Source of the DNA: Paulinella micropora
Taxonomy: Eukaryota > Cercozoa > Imbricatea > Euglyphida
Direction of reading: 5' to 3'
Assembly: GCA_009731375.1 (NCBI GenBank)
Contig: BJOX01000350.1
Location: forward strand, 34,445-98,444
Length of the DNA: 64,000 bases
Below, piece after piece: positions 10,463 through 20,817 of this stretch (the stretch's first letter is position 1; each line of letters starts with the position of its first letter). A program made the position numbers and the translations under genes. The notes beneath the pieces were generated by a model, which was given only the letters and a program-made list of their open reading frames with translations, ran no database searches and was not told the origin of the DNA.

Positions 10463-11707
10463 TTAATGATCTTCTAAGAGATTAACTATAACACTCACAT
10501 TTCCTCCATTATTAACAGTCGCAACAGACTTTTGTAAAAATGTTATATTTTCACCAGGAGAGAGTTGTATGTCGTAAGTTCGCAGGTCAATAAGCTAGCT
10601 TGAAGTAGCATTAACATAAAGTTTAAGAATGACGTCTTTTATAACAGCACCACCCAAAGCGGTCGCACTGGTGTCCTTTGATACGATTGAAGTTTTGGTA
10701 TCAATATCTGCGAAGTTCTCCGCCGTAAGTGCTCCAGTCGTTTTCACAATGCGAACTATATTAACTTTGCTGTCTTCGTTTGATATGCTCACGAGAGATG
10801 GATAAACAATTGAATAATTGATCACACCATTAAAAGTTGTTTTATTTTTTATGCTAATAATAGGACTTTCAGTGGTGCTCGCTGGCTCACTTCCTTCCGC
10901 TTTGTTTGATATGCTTGAATTAGTAGTGTTGGTGCCCTCAATAAACATACTACAACTGGCTGTTTTTAATGTTTGATTAGCATTACCAGTTCCATAATTT
11001 CTGATACAAGCCGAAAAAGGTAGGGTTGTATTTGAAAGACTAACACCCACATTCGCATTCGCATATTTTATTGTATGAACCAGCTGAAATTCTCCACTTG
11101 ATGGATTTTCTATGTAGAACCTTATAGCACCAAAGCCAAGATATTGAAATTTAATCTGGAATACATTCCCTTTGGTCCAATCTATGATAGGCATAATTTT
11201 AGTCCCATCACACGGGTCATCCCAGGTCGCCTGGGGAAAAAGTGTCAGCACCCCTCCTTTAACACTGGCGATATTCATACCAGTCGCTCTTGTTTTGTAA
11301 AAATAGAAGCCGTTAGTAAAATCACTTTCACCTATGCCGATATATGAATTGTAGTCTTTCGTTTCATCAGTAGTCCATAAAGCAGTAATCGTGTTAACTC
11401 CCATACCTGTTCTGTATTTAATTCTTTTTTTACTCGTCAATACAGCATTCGCGGTCGTCTTCACATCTGTTTTAAGTTCGGCCATATTCGCATTAAATGA
11501 AATGGTCGCATCAGTTTGAGCTAATGTCCATATCCGTGTATTAATTGTGTATGGGAAAATCTCTTGTAATACTGGCGTTAATTGACCGACCAATGCTTCG
11601 CCGAAAGCTGTTTTCATACTATTGGTTTCAAAATTGCCGTCATATCCGACTTTGACATTTATAAAATCTCCGTCAGGATTTTGTGCTATCAAATTTCGTT
11701 GGTGCAT
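10463..11707 (-). CDS. lectin-like virion surface protein with in-frame stop
   Basis: The first 370 codons (11707-10595) are open. The N-terminal part (FGEALVGQLTPVLQEIFPY...KKRIKYRTGMG) is followed by a beta-rich domain (IGIGESDF.NGFYF; WTKGNVFQIKFQYLGFGAIRFYIENP) resembling a concanavalin-like jelly roll. A Ser/Thr-rich distal part follows. The TAG at 10597-10595 is followed in the same frame by 43 more plausible codons to a TAA at 10463, so the TAG looks like a nonsense mutation. Inference: a capsid-surface or fibre-type attachment protein. Host target unknown. Confidence 0.55.
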
Positions 11708-11751
11708 AGAAGCTTTGTGGAGATTTCACCTCCACACCACCAGGTTTCGAT

Positions 11752-11771
11752 GAAACTTTTTCAAAAGTTTC
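11752..11771. terminator. perfect GAAACTTTT/AAAAGTTTC palindrome
   Basis: A 20-bp palindrome with 9-bp arms (GAAACTTTT and AAAAGTTTC) around TC. It lies upstream of the surface-protein gene and downstream of the capsid gene (minus strand). It recurs at 25884-25903 and imperfectly at 10441 and 41602. Confidence 0.5.
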
Positions 11772-11924
11772 ACTTGTCGTCACTCAGCAAGAAGTAAATG
11801 TCAGAAACGGCACCATTACTAGGACCTAAACCCCATCAGTCGAAGTAATATTTAAAATTTTAGATTTATTTTTTTCATATAATATACAACCTACGAACTT
11901 ACACAAAACATTTTTTTGAGGTTG
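11772..11924. other. Polinton intergenic remnant
   Basis: Between the palindrome and the LINE-like insertion. It contains ACAACCTACGAAC, a variant of the CCTACGACCTC motif seen upstream of other genes. No coding frame. Confidence 0.35.
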
Positions 11925-12114
11925 CATAGATGACAAGGTAATCACCGACCCCAAAGGTATTGCCAATGCACTCAACAAACACTACACGACGGTCGGCTCC
12001 AAGGGCAGTGCCCAAATCCCCCAAGAACATAAAGTCAGAGATGAGGAAATAGACCTAACACAGAAACAACTGCCTACCTTTCCATCTTACAAAGCGAGGT
12101 ATCTATCTATCTAC

Positions 12115-12166
<52 letters not shown>

Positions 12167-12740
12167 ATAATATACATACATATATATATATATTCATCTA
12201 TCTATCTATCTATCTATCTATCTAACTATCTATCTATCTATCTATCTATCTATCCCTGGAGACGGTCTCTGCCACTGGCAACTCAGCCTAGGGTTCAGAT
12301 CTAACTATCTCCTACAATGACGATTTTGTGTCCGCCGTTAATCGCGCGCAGCGCAAGGGCTAAACAGGCAACCAACTCCTGACCATGGCTGATGAAGTCG
12401 GGGCGTGATGCAAAGGGTTGATGAAGTCGGGGTTGTAGAAAGGTAACTCACAACGAGCGTGAACTCCTGAAACCTCGACTTGCTCATGGCATCATCTCCT
12501 TAGGGCACGCGCTCCTGGGGAGTGTTCTAGTGTTGTCCCGTATAGTTCAAAAGGGCTCGGCTACCTTTCGGCTTGAACTGGGCACAGACACCAACCACAG
12601 CGAGACAGTGGTTGGTGTGCAGCTTGGCCGGTGCTGAAAGTTCTTGTCCGGGGGTAGTATAGGAGGCCATGGCTTTTCAAGCTAAGCCACGCCCATAGAT
12701 TAAACATTAAACATATCTATCTATCTATCTATCTTATATA
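11925..12740 (+). mobile_element. LINE-like fragment with ATCT-repeat tracts
   Basis: The plus strand at ~11925-12101 reads ITDPKGIANALNKHY.TVGSKG....., a pattern like the pre-RT linker of non-LTR retrotransposons. It runs directly into (ATCT)n at 12102-12170 and 12197-12254. A unique segment (12255-12710) follows, then a short (ATCT)n at 12717-12735. This interrupts the Polinton between surface and capsid genes. It is too short for any RT motif, so LINE identity is tentative. Confidence 0.45.
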
Positions 12741-13243
12741 TATATGTACATAACTGGTGGCACGTATTTCATAAAAAAATTGTTTACGTAAAATACAAAA
12801 CTTATATATCCTTTTGATACCTAAGACAATATTTTTCATTCATACGTAATACAATATTATTCGTTATTAAAGACACTGTTGTCAATATTTTTTCCATTTA
12901 ACAACGATACTTTTAAAAATGAAGAATGCTTGCTTTTCGTACAGTTGAAAAAGTTTCGGGTCCGGCAGAGCCGACGTGTGATAGATTTAGATAGAGAGGT
13001 GTTTGGGCCCGCAGTGCATGTGTACCTGAAGCAGTAGGGGGGGGGGGCACCTACTACGCCAACCACCGCGCTGCCGACCCCGCCTCGCCGCGCGACACGG
13101 GTCGGCAGCGCGGCGTTGGCGTAGGGTGCCCCTTTGCAGTTTACAACACTTAATTTTAAACTAACACTATAGTCTTTAATAATAATGACTTTCACTAGTA
13201 CTGTAAATAAACAGAATGTATGATATATTAATTAAGTATTTCA
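12741..13243. other. non-coding stretch downstream of capsid gene
   Basis: AT-rich sequence flanking a GC-rich foldback (13044-13132). The minus-strand frame at 12857-13195 crosses the foldback and has no recognisable product. Confidence 0.4.
13044..13132. repeat. GC-rich foldback (hairpin-forming inverted repeat)
   Basis: Arms of ~35 bp: GGGGCACC...CTACGCCAAC..CGCGCTGCCGACCC pairs with its reverse complement ending GGTGCCCC, with a ~17-nt GC-rich loop. Its composition is unlike the AT-rich surroundings. It may be a solo terminal repeat or a small foldback insertion. Confidence 0.65.
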
Positions 13244-14942
13244 TTATTTCTTTGTAGCCTTTCGAGAACGACCTACTGACTCTTTCGAAAATTCATCGCG
13301 AGCCCTTTTCGGTTTCGAACGCTGCTTGTCCATAGCAGTGACTTCTCGAGCGAGATAAAGCGCAAAATGTGTGATGTCCTTCACACCATAACCACCTTGA
13401 TGGCATAGGCGCTGATCAATAGCTTTCAAATCACCTGGCTGGGGGATAGCAGATTCTGGTTGAAGACAACCAGGTTCTTCTGACCCCATGAACTTCATAA
13501 TATGCAGTGGTTCCGATAAACTCCCATCGTCGTCGGTGCCTAGACTTATTCCACTGATTTCATTTTGGTCCTTGCTCCACAGCGGGCGGGTATTGTCAAA
13601 GCTATCACACCAAAACCAGTTGTATTGATAAACATTGCTATTCATCAACAAGCAGAGCCTTCCAACTTCGGCTTAAGATACATATGGTCTTCTAGTTTTC
13701 CAGTTTGACAATCGACATTGAATTCCTGAAGTCGTGCCCCGTCTAGTGTGGTATAAAAAGTTTGGACCTTAGAACCAAGCAGATTGCTATTGTCGTAGGC
13801 AGTGTTCTTATTTTCGGTTGTGTTGAAAACAGAGTGATAAATTTTCTTAATTCGCCGTCCATGACCTCTGTCAAATCTAAAGATAACATTTTGAGAAGTT
13901 GAAGCGACTCCGACAGTATTTTTATACAAATAAGAATAATCAATGTTGAAGCTCAAACCTTCGGGGCTCATAACCTTATGTTGAATTGATTGAACGACAT
14001 CGGGGTTAGTCTCGACAGCTAAGAAAAGGCTGAGATTAGTAACAGTAACATTCGAATCCGCTGTTGCGACCGCACCTCCACCAGTAGAAACAGCATCATT
14101 GTTATAATAAAAGATTTTGGGTGTCTGTTGCCAAACAATCCGCAAAGTCAAAATTTCTGGAAACATAATAGTTTTATCCAGAGCGAAAATAGTATTGTAA
14201 GGCATTCCAAGATTAATCTTAACATTGATACTAGGGCTGGCATTATTAACAGTACCAGCTGAGAAATACTTAGCCTCATTAAAAGCAACATTAACGAACT
14301 TACTCACACCAGTCTCATTCGCAATAAGGGCATCATCGTGTCGGCGGGCATTTGTGGAGGGTTGTGCCATCCAAGCCTTTAATGCGGTCTGAACCTGAGC
14401 CTTCGCAACATCAATATCCGTATCCATTTGCCCCGCCGCATTTCCTGCTACTGCCGAAGCGGTCAATGCTGTTTGTAATGCGGCCAACCTTGTAGCATCG
14501 CTAGCGGGTTGAAATGTAGTTGTAGCATTACACTTTTGAAGCATGCTCCACTTCCATTGTCGTGATTTTCCAAAGCAAGTAAATCATCAATGGAGGTTTC
14601 GGGTTTCCAAATCATCTTAGTGATATTTCCGACTTCATTAATGTCGCACAGATAAACACCACCTCTCGTAATCAATTGTATCTGCCTAATTGGGGCCAAG
14701 CAATCCATAAAGCATTTCTTGTAGTTCGCCGCCTTCGCATCTGGAGCATAATTAAAACTCAAAACAGAACGAGCTAAGTTAAACGGACGGCTGATAAGGT
14801 CAAAGTTGCTTTCCTGCCCTCCTGCTGTAGTTACAGTTACATTAATAGAACCCTCACGAGGGGTAAGCTTATTCAAACGATAAGAAGCACTGATGTAGTC
14901 AGTCCTGCTAAAATCTAGTTCGCCTCCGTGTTGTGTGGGCAT
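13244..14942 (-). CDS. major capsid protein, double jelly-roll (frame-broken)
   Basis: Three overlapping minus-strand frames read 14942-14463, 14544-13645 and 13651-13244. They follow the order of Polinton capsid proteins. The N-terminus is GGELDFSRTDYISASYRLN. The middle has KFVNVAFNEAKYF and INLGMPYNTIFALDKTI. Late motifs are IKKIYHSVFNTTENKNTAYDN and FYTTLDGARLQEF. The last segment has VYQYNWFWCDSFDN. Frame changes lie near 14540 and 13650. The final ~85 codons (from about 13500) do not look like a capsid C-terminus and may derive from inserted DNA. The hexon-like shell protein assembles the T-number lattice with the penton protein encoded just upstream. Confidence 0.85.
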
Positions 14943-15015
14943 TTTGTTTTTCTTCTTTTTTCGGTTGTCCTATATTGTAATATGAGAAAAAAAATAATTC
15001 TAAAATTAAAATTAA

Positions 15016-15828
15016 TTATCTAGCTTTTAACAAATTAAAAAATGATGTAAATAAATTAAAATAATTCGTTTCGCGGTAAATCAACAATGTCATTACGATA
15101 CCCAAACCGTTTAGGTTAATTGGTTGGTCGTTTTCGTCAGTTAAGTAAAACCGATACACATTGCTTGAACTCGTAGATAACCGTTTACCATACTCCGACC
15201 CGCTTCCATCGTAGATAACAGAGCCGAACGGAATTTCGTTCGCTGTGTACATTTCTTGGAGCACATGATTATCACCTTCGCCGACTAAGTCAGATTGAAG
15301 ATATAATGTTTTTTCGCCCGTCAATATTATGACATTTGGTGACATCAGGTTATTATTAGCGAAGAAATATGTTGAGCTACGGTCAAAACCCATTACTTCG
15401 TGAATGCGAGTTTCGCCGTCAAATATAAACCGCGGTTGAATTCCTAGGTTGTTAGCTACGGTAAACAATAGCTTGCCGTCTTCTGGGTCGGTGTTTGTGT
15501 TGTTGCTCGTGACTGTGTATGTGTAGTTGTTGGGGCTGTCTGCGGTTAGAACCTCTGCCAGCTTATTTTTTAAGTTGTTCATCGTGTAGTTACCCTTAGG
15601 TATCGTAATCAGAGCCTCAAATCCATCTTCACTCAGAGTAAAAGTGTTGTAAGGACTTGCCACAGAGTAATATGATTTAGGCACATAGATATGAAGTGTT
15701 TTACAATGGGTAGGATTGTCTAATCCTTTCATATCAATGGAGTGAGTGAAATCACTGTCCGTGCCGTTTATCCTATTTTTGCTGTTGACATAGTAAATGT
15801 TAGAGCTCCTGCCTCCGCGGTATTCCAT
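15016..15828 (-). CDS. minor capsid (penton-like) protein
   Basis: The 270-aa protein is intact. The N-terminus (SNIYYVNSKNRINGTDSDFTHSIDM) is the typical start of Polinton/adintovirus penton proteins, followed by single jelly-roll type sequence (IPKGNYTMNNLKNKLAEVL; ETRIHEVMGFDRSS; PNVIILTGEKTLYLQSDL). It should form the fivefold vertices and sits directly upstream of the major capsid gene on the same strand with a 73-bp gap. A TATATAAG box lies ~80 nt upstream (15906-15912), preceded on the coding strand by AT-rich sequence and followed by CCTACGGTCGTAG motifs. Confidence 0.82.
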   Translation of the reverse strand: MEYRGGRSSNIYYVNSKNRINGTDSDFTHSIDMKGLDNPTHCKTLHIYVPKSYYSVASPYNTFTLSEDGFEALITIPKGNYTMNNLKNKLAEVLTADSPNNYTYTVTSNNTNTDPEDGKLLFTVANNLGIQPRFIFDGETRIHEVMGFDRSSTYFFANNNLMSPNVIILTGEKTLYLQSDLVGEGDNHVLQEMYTANEIPFGSVIYDGSGSEYGKRLSTSSSNVYRFYLTDENDQPINLNGLGIVMTLLIYRETNYFNLFTSFFNLLKAR

Positions 15829-15953
15829 TGTAGGGACACCCTACGACCCGAGTTTTTGGTGAAGCTTTTTTTACTGTCTACGACCGTAGGTTGTAAAAAA
15901 GGTTCTTATATAATGAAAAAAATATTTTTGTTTTCATCAGCTAAATAAAGGTG
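15829..15953 (-). promoter_or_regulatory. minor-capsid upstream region
   Basis: On the minus strand a TATATAAGAACC box is followed by ACAACCTACGGTCGTAG and later CGGGTCGTAGGGTG. These share the GTCGTAGG core with the ATPase and fibre leaders. GGTGAAGCTTTTTTT at 15858-15873 is a half-copy of the intergenic palindrome. Confidence 0.45.
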
Positions 15954-17774
15954 TCAAAGCCGTAGCCGTTCTGGACTTTCAACTCCTCCGCTTCTTTTTC
16001 TTTTTAAGTCCGTCCAACCGCTGGCAAATTTAAAGCGGTTCCCTTTCGCCCGCTCTAACAAAAACCTCATACTATACCACCCGCAGGTATCTGTCGTGTC
16101 GCTTTGGTTTTTAACTTGATTAACCTTCATGAGCAGGTATGTGCTTGGCTTACCCTTTTCAATAAGCTGTTTCATTTGATGTAGAAATAGCTCAGTCGGT
16201 TTATACAGTGCTAGAGGGTCGTAGATTTCAATAGAGTCGTCTTTAATGGTGTCAATCCAAACAGCAATCCAATGTGAGCCTGGTTGACTAGACTTATCCA
16301 AGTTCATTATAAAACCATACTTCTTTCTTTTTTCATGTTTCAACTTGTGTATTTCGTCGCTCGCTACTGTCCCTAAATACCAATCGTGCTTTTTCATAAT
16401 GTTGTCTATTTCATCCGTCATTAAACCTCTGTAGGGGCTTCCAGCCCCTACGACCCCATCGGAGGGGGTGCGGGGGACGAAGTTCCCTGCTGGTTGTTGC
16501 TCTTCTGTGGGTGCTGGTTGAACTTCCTCTACATCCGTGGTGGGGGCTGGTGGTCGCTCTTCTGTGGGTGCGGGAATTGATGGTTGCTCTTCTGTTGGTG
16601 GTTGTTGTTGTGGTTGTATCTGGAATTCATTTGAAAGTGCTTTATATGTGTTAGGGTCGGCATACATTTTGTTTATTAGGGTATTTACTAATTCTTTTTT
16701 CTTTGATTTGGTCTTCTGTTCACTTCGTTTCAAATGCTTTTTTATCATCATCTTAGTTAATATTTTTTTAATGATGTCTTCCAATTTCTTCGCACCAGTT
16801 CCGCCCTGTGCGGTTAGTCCTATTAAAGCATTTTCCAATTCCGTAAATGTCATACCAGCGGTTATGTTTAGTTGACCAGCTCTGTCTCTTATTATTCCTT
16901 GGACGTATTCTGTGGCTGTTCTACCTTCAACATCTACATTTCCTTTTCTACTTCCCAGTGTTTTCCACACTAAATTTTTTGCTAAGTTATTGACATTAAT
17001 CTTTCTATTCTCACCACTAGCGAATAGAGTTTGTGCTCTTTGTAACAGTGCTAGTTTGGTCTTCACATCCGCTTCCATAGCTTGCCTGTCTGCTTCAATC
17101 GCTTGCTGTCTTAACTCATCCTGTCGTTGTTTCGCTTCATCACTCCTTCTTTTAACTTCGTCCGCTAATGCTTGGGCTTCTTCTTCTGTCAAAACATACT
17201 GTCTTCCTGTTCTTTCCCTCCCTTTTGTTTCTCTTCTTTCTAATTCACTTTTTGCTTCATTCAATACTATATCTCTTTCAAGTAAAGCCTCGTTAATTGC
17301 GTTTTGTCTTTTTATTTCTCCGTCAATAGTAGCCATTCTTTGAGCTTGAGCTGTTTCAGTCTGTATGAGTGCGATTTCATTTCTTTTCGTTTCGGCTTTT
17401 CGCTCTTCTATTTTCTTTTGTTGTTCGTTTGCTTCTTTGTCTTTCTTTTCTAGTTCGTGTATTTGCTCATACTTTTCCAGTTTGAGTTTATCTAGCTGAT
17501 TATTTACCTGATTGCGGTTCTCGTGCTCAAGACGATTGAAGTCGGACTTAACTATTCGCTCTTTTGTGCGACCCCTAGTTTTTTTACCTCGGGGGTTGTT
17601 CATATATTTCAGAAACAGTTTAACGATTTGAAGTGTTGAAAGGTCATTCGTTTTCTCGCCAAAGTTGAGATATGCTCGTTTGCCTTTCACTTTAATATAC
17701 GGCCGACCATCTTTGCTTCTGTATATCCTCGGTGGTCGTTGTTTAAGTTTCTTCCGCGGTTTTTTTACAGTCAT
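15954..17774 (-). CDS. adenain/Ulp1-type maturation protease with coiled-coil N-terminus
   Basis: An intact 606-aa protein. Residues ~1-75 are very basic (KKPRKKLKQRPPRIYRSKDGRPYIKVKGKR). Residues ~75-240 are a long charged coiled coil. Residues ~395-440 are Pro/Glu/Gln-rich (EEQP.PAPTEE repeats). The C-terminal ~150 residues are a C5/C48-like cysteine protease, with His in GSHWIAVW, Asp in EIYDPL, Gln in KNQSDTTD and the nucleophile Cys in TCGWYSMRF. Known role in the family: cleavage of capsid/core precursors during virion maturation. The long N-terminal fusion may tether the protease to DNA or core; this is inference. Confidence 0.87.
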   Translation of the reverse strand: MTVKKPRKKLKQRPPRIYRSKDGRPYIKVKGKRAYLNFGEKTNDLSTLQIVKLFLKYMNNPRGKKTRGRTKERIVKSDFNRLEHENRNQVNNQLDKLKLEKYEQIHELEKKDKEANEQQKKIEERKAETKRNEIALIQTETAQAQRMATIDGEIKRQNAINEALLERDIVLNEAKSELERRETKGRERTGRQYVLTEEEAQALADEVKRRSDEAKQRQDELRQQAIEADRQAMEADVKTKLALLQRAQTLFASGENRKINVNNLAKNLVWKTLGSRKGNVDVEGRTATEYVQGIIRDRAGQLNITAGMTFTELENALIGLTAQGGTGAKKLEDIIKKILTKMMIKKHLKRSEQKTKSKKKELVNTLINKMYADPNTYKALSNEFQIQPQQQPPTEEQPSIPAPTEERPPAPTTDVEEVQPAPTEEQQPAGNFVPRTPSDGVVGAGSPYRGLMTDEIDNIMKKHDWYLGTVASDEIHKLKHEKRKKYGFIMNLDKSSQPGSHWIAVWIDTIKDDSIEIYDPLALYKPTELFLHQMKQLIEKGKPSTYLLMKVNQVKNQSDTTDTCGWYSMRFLLERAKGNRFKFASGWTDLKRKRSGGVESPERLRL

Positions 17775-17812
17775 CGTATATTGTCAGCGAAAAAAATTAA
17801 TATAAAGTTTAG
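17775..17812. other. Polinton flank left of Ngaro-like insertion
   Basis: Short AT-rich leader of the protease gene (AATATACG just before its ATG on the minus strand). The retroelement starts directly after it. Confidence 0.4.
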
Positions 17813-17979
17813 TTTAATTACTGGTTTGCTCCGGGCTTCGCCCGGAGTTAACCGCCGTTAAAGTTCCGAGGAGCCGTTTCGTTTTTACAATAGTCCGGCC
17901 GGCGCGGCGTAGCCGTGCCGGCGGAGCCGGCGCGTGTTTTCTCCGGTGTCTGCTAGGCCTAGGTTGGAAAGTTGGGAAG
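17813..17979 (+). repeat. split direct repeat A1
   Basis: 167 bp from TTTAATTACTGG to GTTGGGAAG, matching A2 (22464-22630) with two substitutions. It contains a GC-rich inner palindrome (GGCGCGGC...GCCGGCGC). Confidence 0.92.
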
Positions 17980-18093
17980 TTTGTCAGAGAAGCTCTTTAA
18001 TGCCTGCTGTAACAAAGAAGCTCAACGGTCCTTGCAGCCTATCATGTCCAAGACTCTGATCTTTTTCAAAGATTTGGAAAAAATTCCGAAACC

Positions 18094-20817
18094 GTGCGAA
18101 TTACCGGGGTGGTAATGGGTCTCACGAATGCACAAGCTACAGTTCGTCTCAACACTGAGGGTCATCAGTGGTCTGTCCAAGTCCCTCGCGGTTTGATTCG
18201 TTTGGAAGATGAATCTAAGAAATGGAAGTACTTAAATGCAACCGGGGAAGTCATTTGGGCCTCTGATTCCGATCAAGCTGTTGAACTCACGTTTTCAAAA
18301 ATTCCTCTCAATGTCAATGTCTCACGTAACGATTTTATTAAGTCAATTCGTGATGTGAATGGCATTTTGAGGAACAAGAGTAGCAGCAATGAGGCGAAAG
18401 CAAAAAAGCAAAAAACTAAAGCAATCGCCTCTCATCTCGAGAATCTATACAACGCCACCAACTTACGAAAGTTGTACAACGATTACTTCGAGGAGGTCAA
18501 AGACATCAAGGCAAATTCCAGTAAAGCGGCGTTCTCTTCTGCAATGGCTTCTCAAATTGTAAACGATGGAGTTGAGTGGGCCTTCATTGTACAGTCTGAG
18601 CTCATTGAGAAGGAAGAGCAAAATGACGAAGAGGAAGTTCCGTCCGATCCGGAAGAGGGACAGCCTCGAAACAAGAAACAGAAGACGAACGTAAACGAAG
18701 AGTTAGCAATCCAAAACGAGATAGATGTTGCTCTGCAAAAGCAGGAGAAGCTCAGGGCTAAGCTTGCCTCTGCTCGTAAAGTCGGGAACAAAGGCAAGAC
18801 GGTCCACTTTGACGCTTCTGTCTTATCCGAACTTCAAGAGACGAATGAGGAATTGGAGCGGAAGATCAAGGAGGCGGCAAACGACAAAGGTATTGATCCC
18901 TCTTCCTTACTCTCCGCGTTAGGTTTTTCGACTTCTATGTCCGGAGATGAGAAATCTAGATTGACGCAAGAGTTTCAGAGTCTGCCGGGTTCAGAAGATT
19001 TGGACTTTGACATTCTCAAAAAGATCAAGTTGGGAAAGGAGTTCGTTAACCTCAAGGAGCTCTTGCCATCGAAGAAAAAGACTCTGATCGGCGAGCCTCA
19101 TGAATCCGAGCCCAAGACTGTTACTGTTGAAAAGTTTTTGGACTTGGTCCGCAGACTCATCGTCCTCTACTCAAAACATCATGCTCAGCACGCCGAGGAC
19201 ATGTGGGACCATTACCGGCCGTGTCGAGCCAGAGTGGTTGCGTTGGTGGGGTTCCAAGGCAAGGTGGAACTTCAGTGCTTCGCCCCACATACCACGCACG
19301 TTTGGTTCGTTCGAGACTCTTCTCGTGGTCTGCAAGTCGGGGGCATCGCTCTTGTGGACTTTAGGTTTCAGAGGGGGAGAGGTAGGAACATTCGTTTCTT
19401 TGGTTGCCTAGAGGGTGACGTGAGGTTTCGGCCAGGGAAACGTGAAGTTCTGCCGCTGTGGGATGGTGTTTTAGAGCCTTACAAATCTGTCTTCAAAGTT
19501 GACAACATTGTAAACCTTGCCAAACTTTGCTTGCCGGAAGCAGAGGTCGTTTGGCTTGAAGGCTTCCTCACAGGCACTGATACTCACTACAGAGGCACAG
19601 GAGAATTCTTACGTGACTATTCTCTCGCTCATGCTCTCTCCGAAGAAGACAACCGGCAGATTTATGAGGCAAACATAAAAGCGGTTAAGAAAGGTTTCAT
19701 GGCGGGCCCGTTCACGAGGCCTCCCTTTCCGAATCGCTGTTGCAAACACCAAGCCATCGTGACACGTGAGCATGCCATCCCCAAGGACAAATGGCATCCC
19801 GAAAATGGGGAAAAAAGACTGATCAACGACCTTTCCTTCCCCCGTTTTCTCTCTTTCAACCAGCTTTGCCCAAGAACGGACGATGGGGTAGAATACTATA
19901 CACACGACATGCAGATGGCTAGGATCATCCAAGCCGGTCCCGGTTGTGTTGTTTTTGGGGCAGATGTCAAATCTGCTTACAATCAGACCCCGTTGTTGCC
20001 TTCGCTCTTCTGGCAACAGGTCTCCTCGTGCAGGGACCCAGTCACCGGCGGGCTTTTGTACTTCGTTCTTCTTGTGCCCGGGTTTGGGGGTGTCTATGCC
20101 GCTGACGGTTGGAATCGTTACGCTAGATCCCTCGAGTCAATCTTTCTCTATAAGACTATCCCGTTGAAGCTGTACGTCGATAATAGTGACGTCGTTTGTT
20201 CTTCCTGGAAGGAGGCTAGGGCACTTAGGTTGCAGTTCAATAGCCTCTCTGAACATCTGGGCATCCCGTGGCATGAAGAATTTATTGGCCAGTCCTTTCG
20301 TTCCCTCGGTTGGTTTAAGGACACTCGCAAGGGCTTTTGGTTCGTAGAGCTGCCCACTGACAAACGCAAGATCGTTTTGAGTGCCTTGGACACCATCGCC
20401 GGTGGCGGATTCTTTTCTGTCAAATCTTTCGAGCGTCTCCTGGGCCTTTTGTCTTTCGTCTCTCAGATGCTCTTCTTTCTTCGACCAGCGGTGGGAAACA
20501 TGCGGATCTCTTTCAACGCAATGTCGGCATCGCGTGGCAAGGGTGGCCGTTTTAGTTCTAGAGCCTGCCATGCTGCGAAGTGGGCTCGCAGCCTCCTCCT
20601 TGCTTCCAACTTCCGTCTCCCGCTGTCGGACTTTCTCAAGACGGGCCACTATGACAGTGAGTCGATGACATGGGTCGACGACCCCGCCAGATGCACACTT
20701 TGGACCGATGCGAACTTTTGTAAGGTGGATGGTTTGCAGTGGAGCAGGGGTGCCATCGTCATGGCCCCCTCTCGTTCCAAAGGCTACTTTTCATTGGACA
20801 GCGAGAAGAGGAGTTAG
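18094..20817 (+). CDS. gag-like plus reverse transcriptase polyprotein
   Basis: 907 codons, open throughout. Residues 1-~360 are charged, with coiled-coil-like stretches (EIDVALQKQEKLRAKLASARK), and may act as a gag-like domain. The RT domain spans ~530-780: LINDLSFPRFLSFN, VVFGADVKSAYNQTPL (first catalytic Asp), LLVPGFGGVYAADGW, then KLYVDNSDVV in place of the usual YxDD, with Asn replacing the second Asp. WTDANF near the C-terminus is the start of RNase H; the rest lies in the next frame. The element copies its RNA into DNA for insertion by the recombinase. Confidence 0.85.
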   Translation: MRITGVVMGLTNAQATVRLNTEGHQWSVQVPRGLIRLEDESKKWKYLNATGEVIWASDSDQAVELTFSKIPLNVNVSRNDFIKSIRDVNGILRNKSSSNEAKAKKQKTKAIASHLENLYNATNLRKLYNDYFEEVKDIKANSSKAAFSSAMASQIVNDGVEWAFIVQSELIEKEEQNDEEEVPSDPEEGQPRNKKQKTNVNEELAIQNEIDVALQKQEKLRAKLASARKVGNKGKTVHFDASVLSELQETNEELERKIKEAANDKGIDPSSLLSALGFSTSMSGDEKSRLTQEFQSLPGSEDLDFDILKKIKLGKEFVNLKELLPSKKKTLIGEPHESEPKTVTVEKFLDLVRRLIVLYSKHHAQHAEDMWDHYRPCRARVVALVGFQGKVELQCFAPHTTHVWFVRDSSRGLQVGGIALVDFRFQRGRGRNIRFFGCLEGDVRFRPGKREVLPLWDGVLEPYKSVFKVDNIVNLAKLCLPEAEVVWLEGFLTGTDTHYRGTGEFLRDYSLAHALSEEDNRQIYEANIKAVKKGFMAGPFTRPPFPNRCCKHQAIVTREHAIPKDKWHPENGEKRLINDLSFPRFLSFNQLCPRTDDGVEYYTHDMQMARIIQAGPGCVVFGADVKSAYNQTPLLPSLFWQQVSSCRDPVTGGLLYFVLLVPGFGGVYAADGWNRYARSLESIFLYKTIPLKLYVDNSDVVCSSWKEARALRLQFNSLSEHLGIPWHEEFIGQSFRSLGWFKDTRKGFWFVELPTDKRKIVLSALDTIAGGGFFSVKSFERLLGLLSFVSQMLFFLRPAVGNMRISFNAMSASRGKGGRFSSRACHAAKWARSLLLASNFRLPLSDFLKTGHYDSESMTWVDDPARCTLWTDANFCKVDGLQWSRGAIVMAPSRSKGYFSLDSEKRS

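Noticed and set aside
16537-17343. Plus-strand ORFs inside the protease gene
   Set aside because: They are antisense shadows of the intact 606-aa minus-strand protease, which carries recognisable catalytic motifs.
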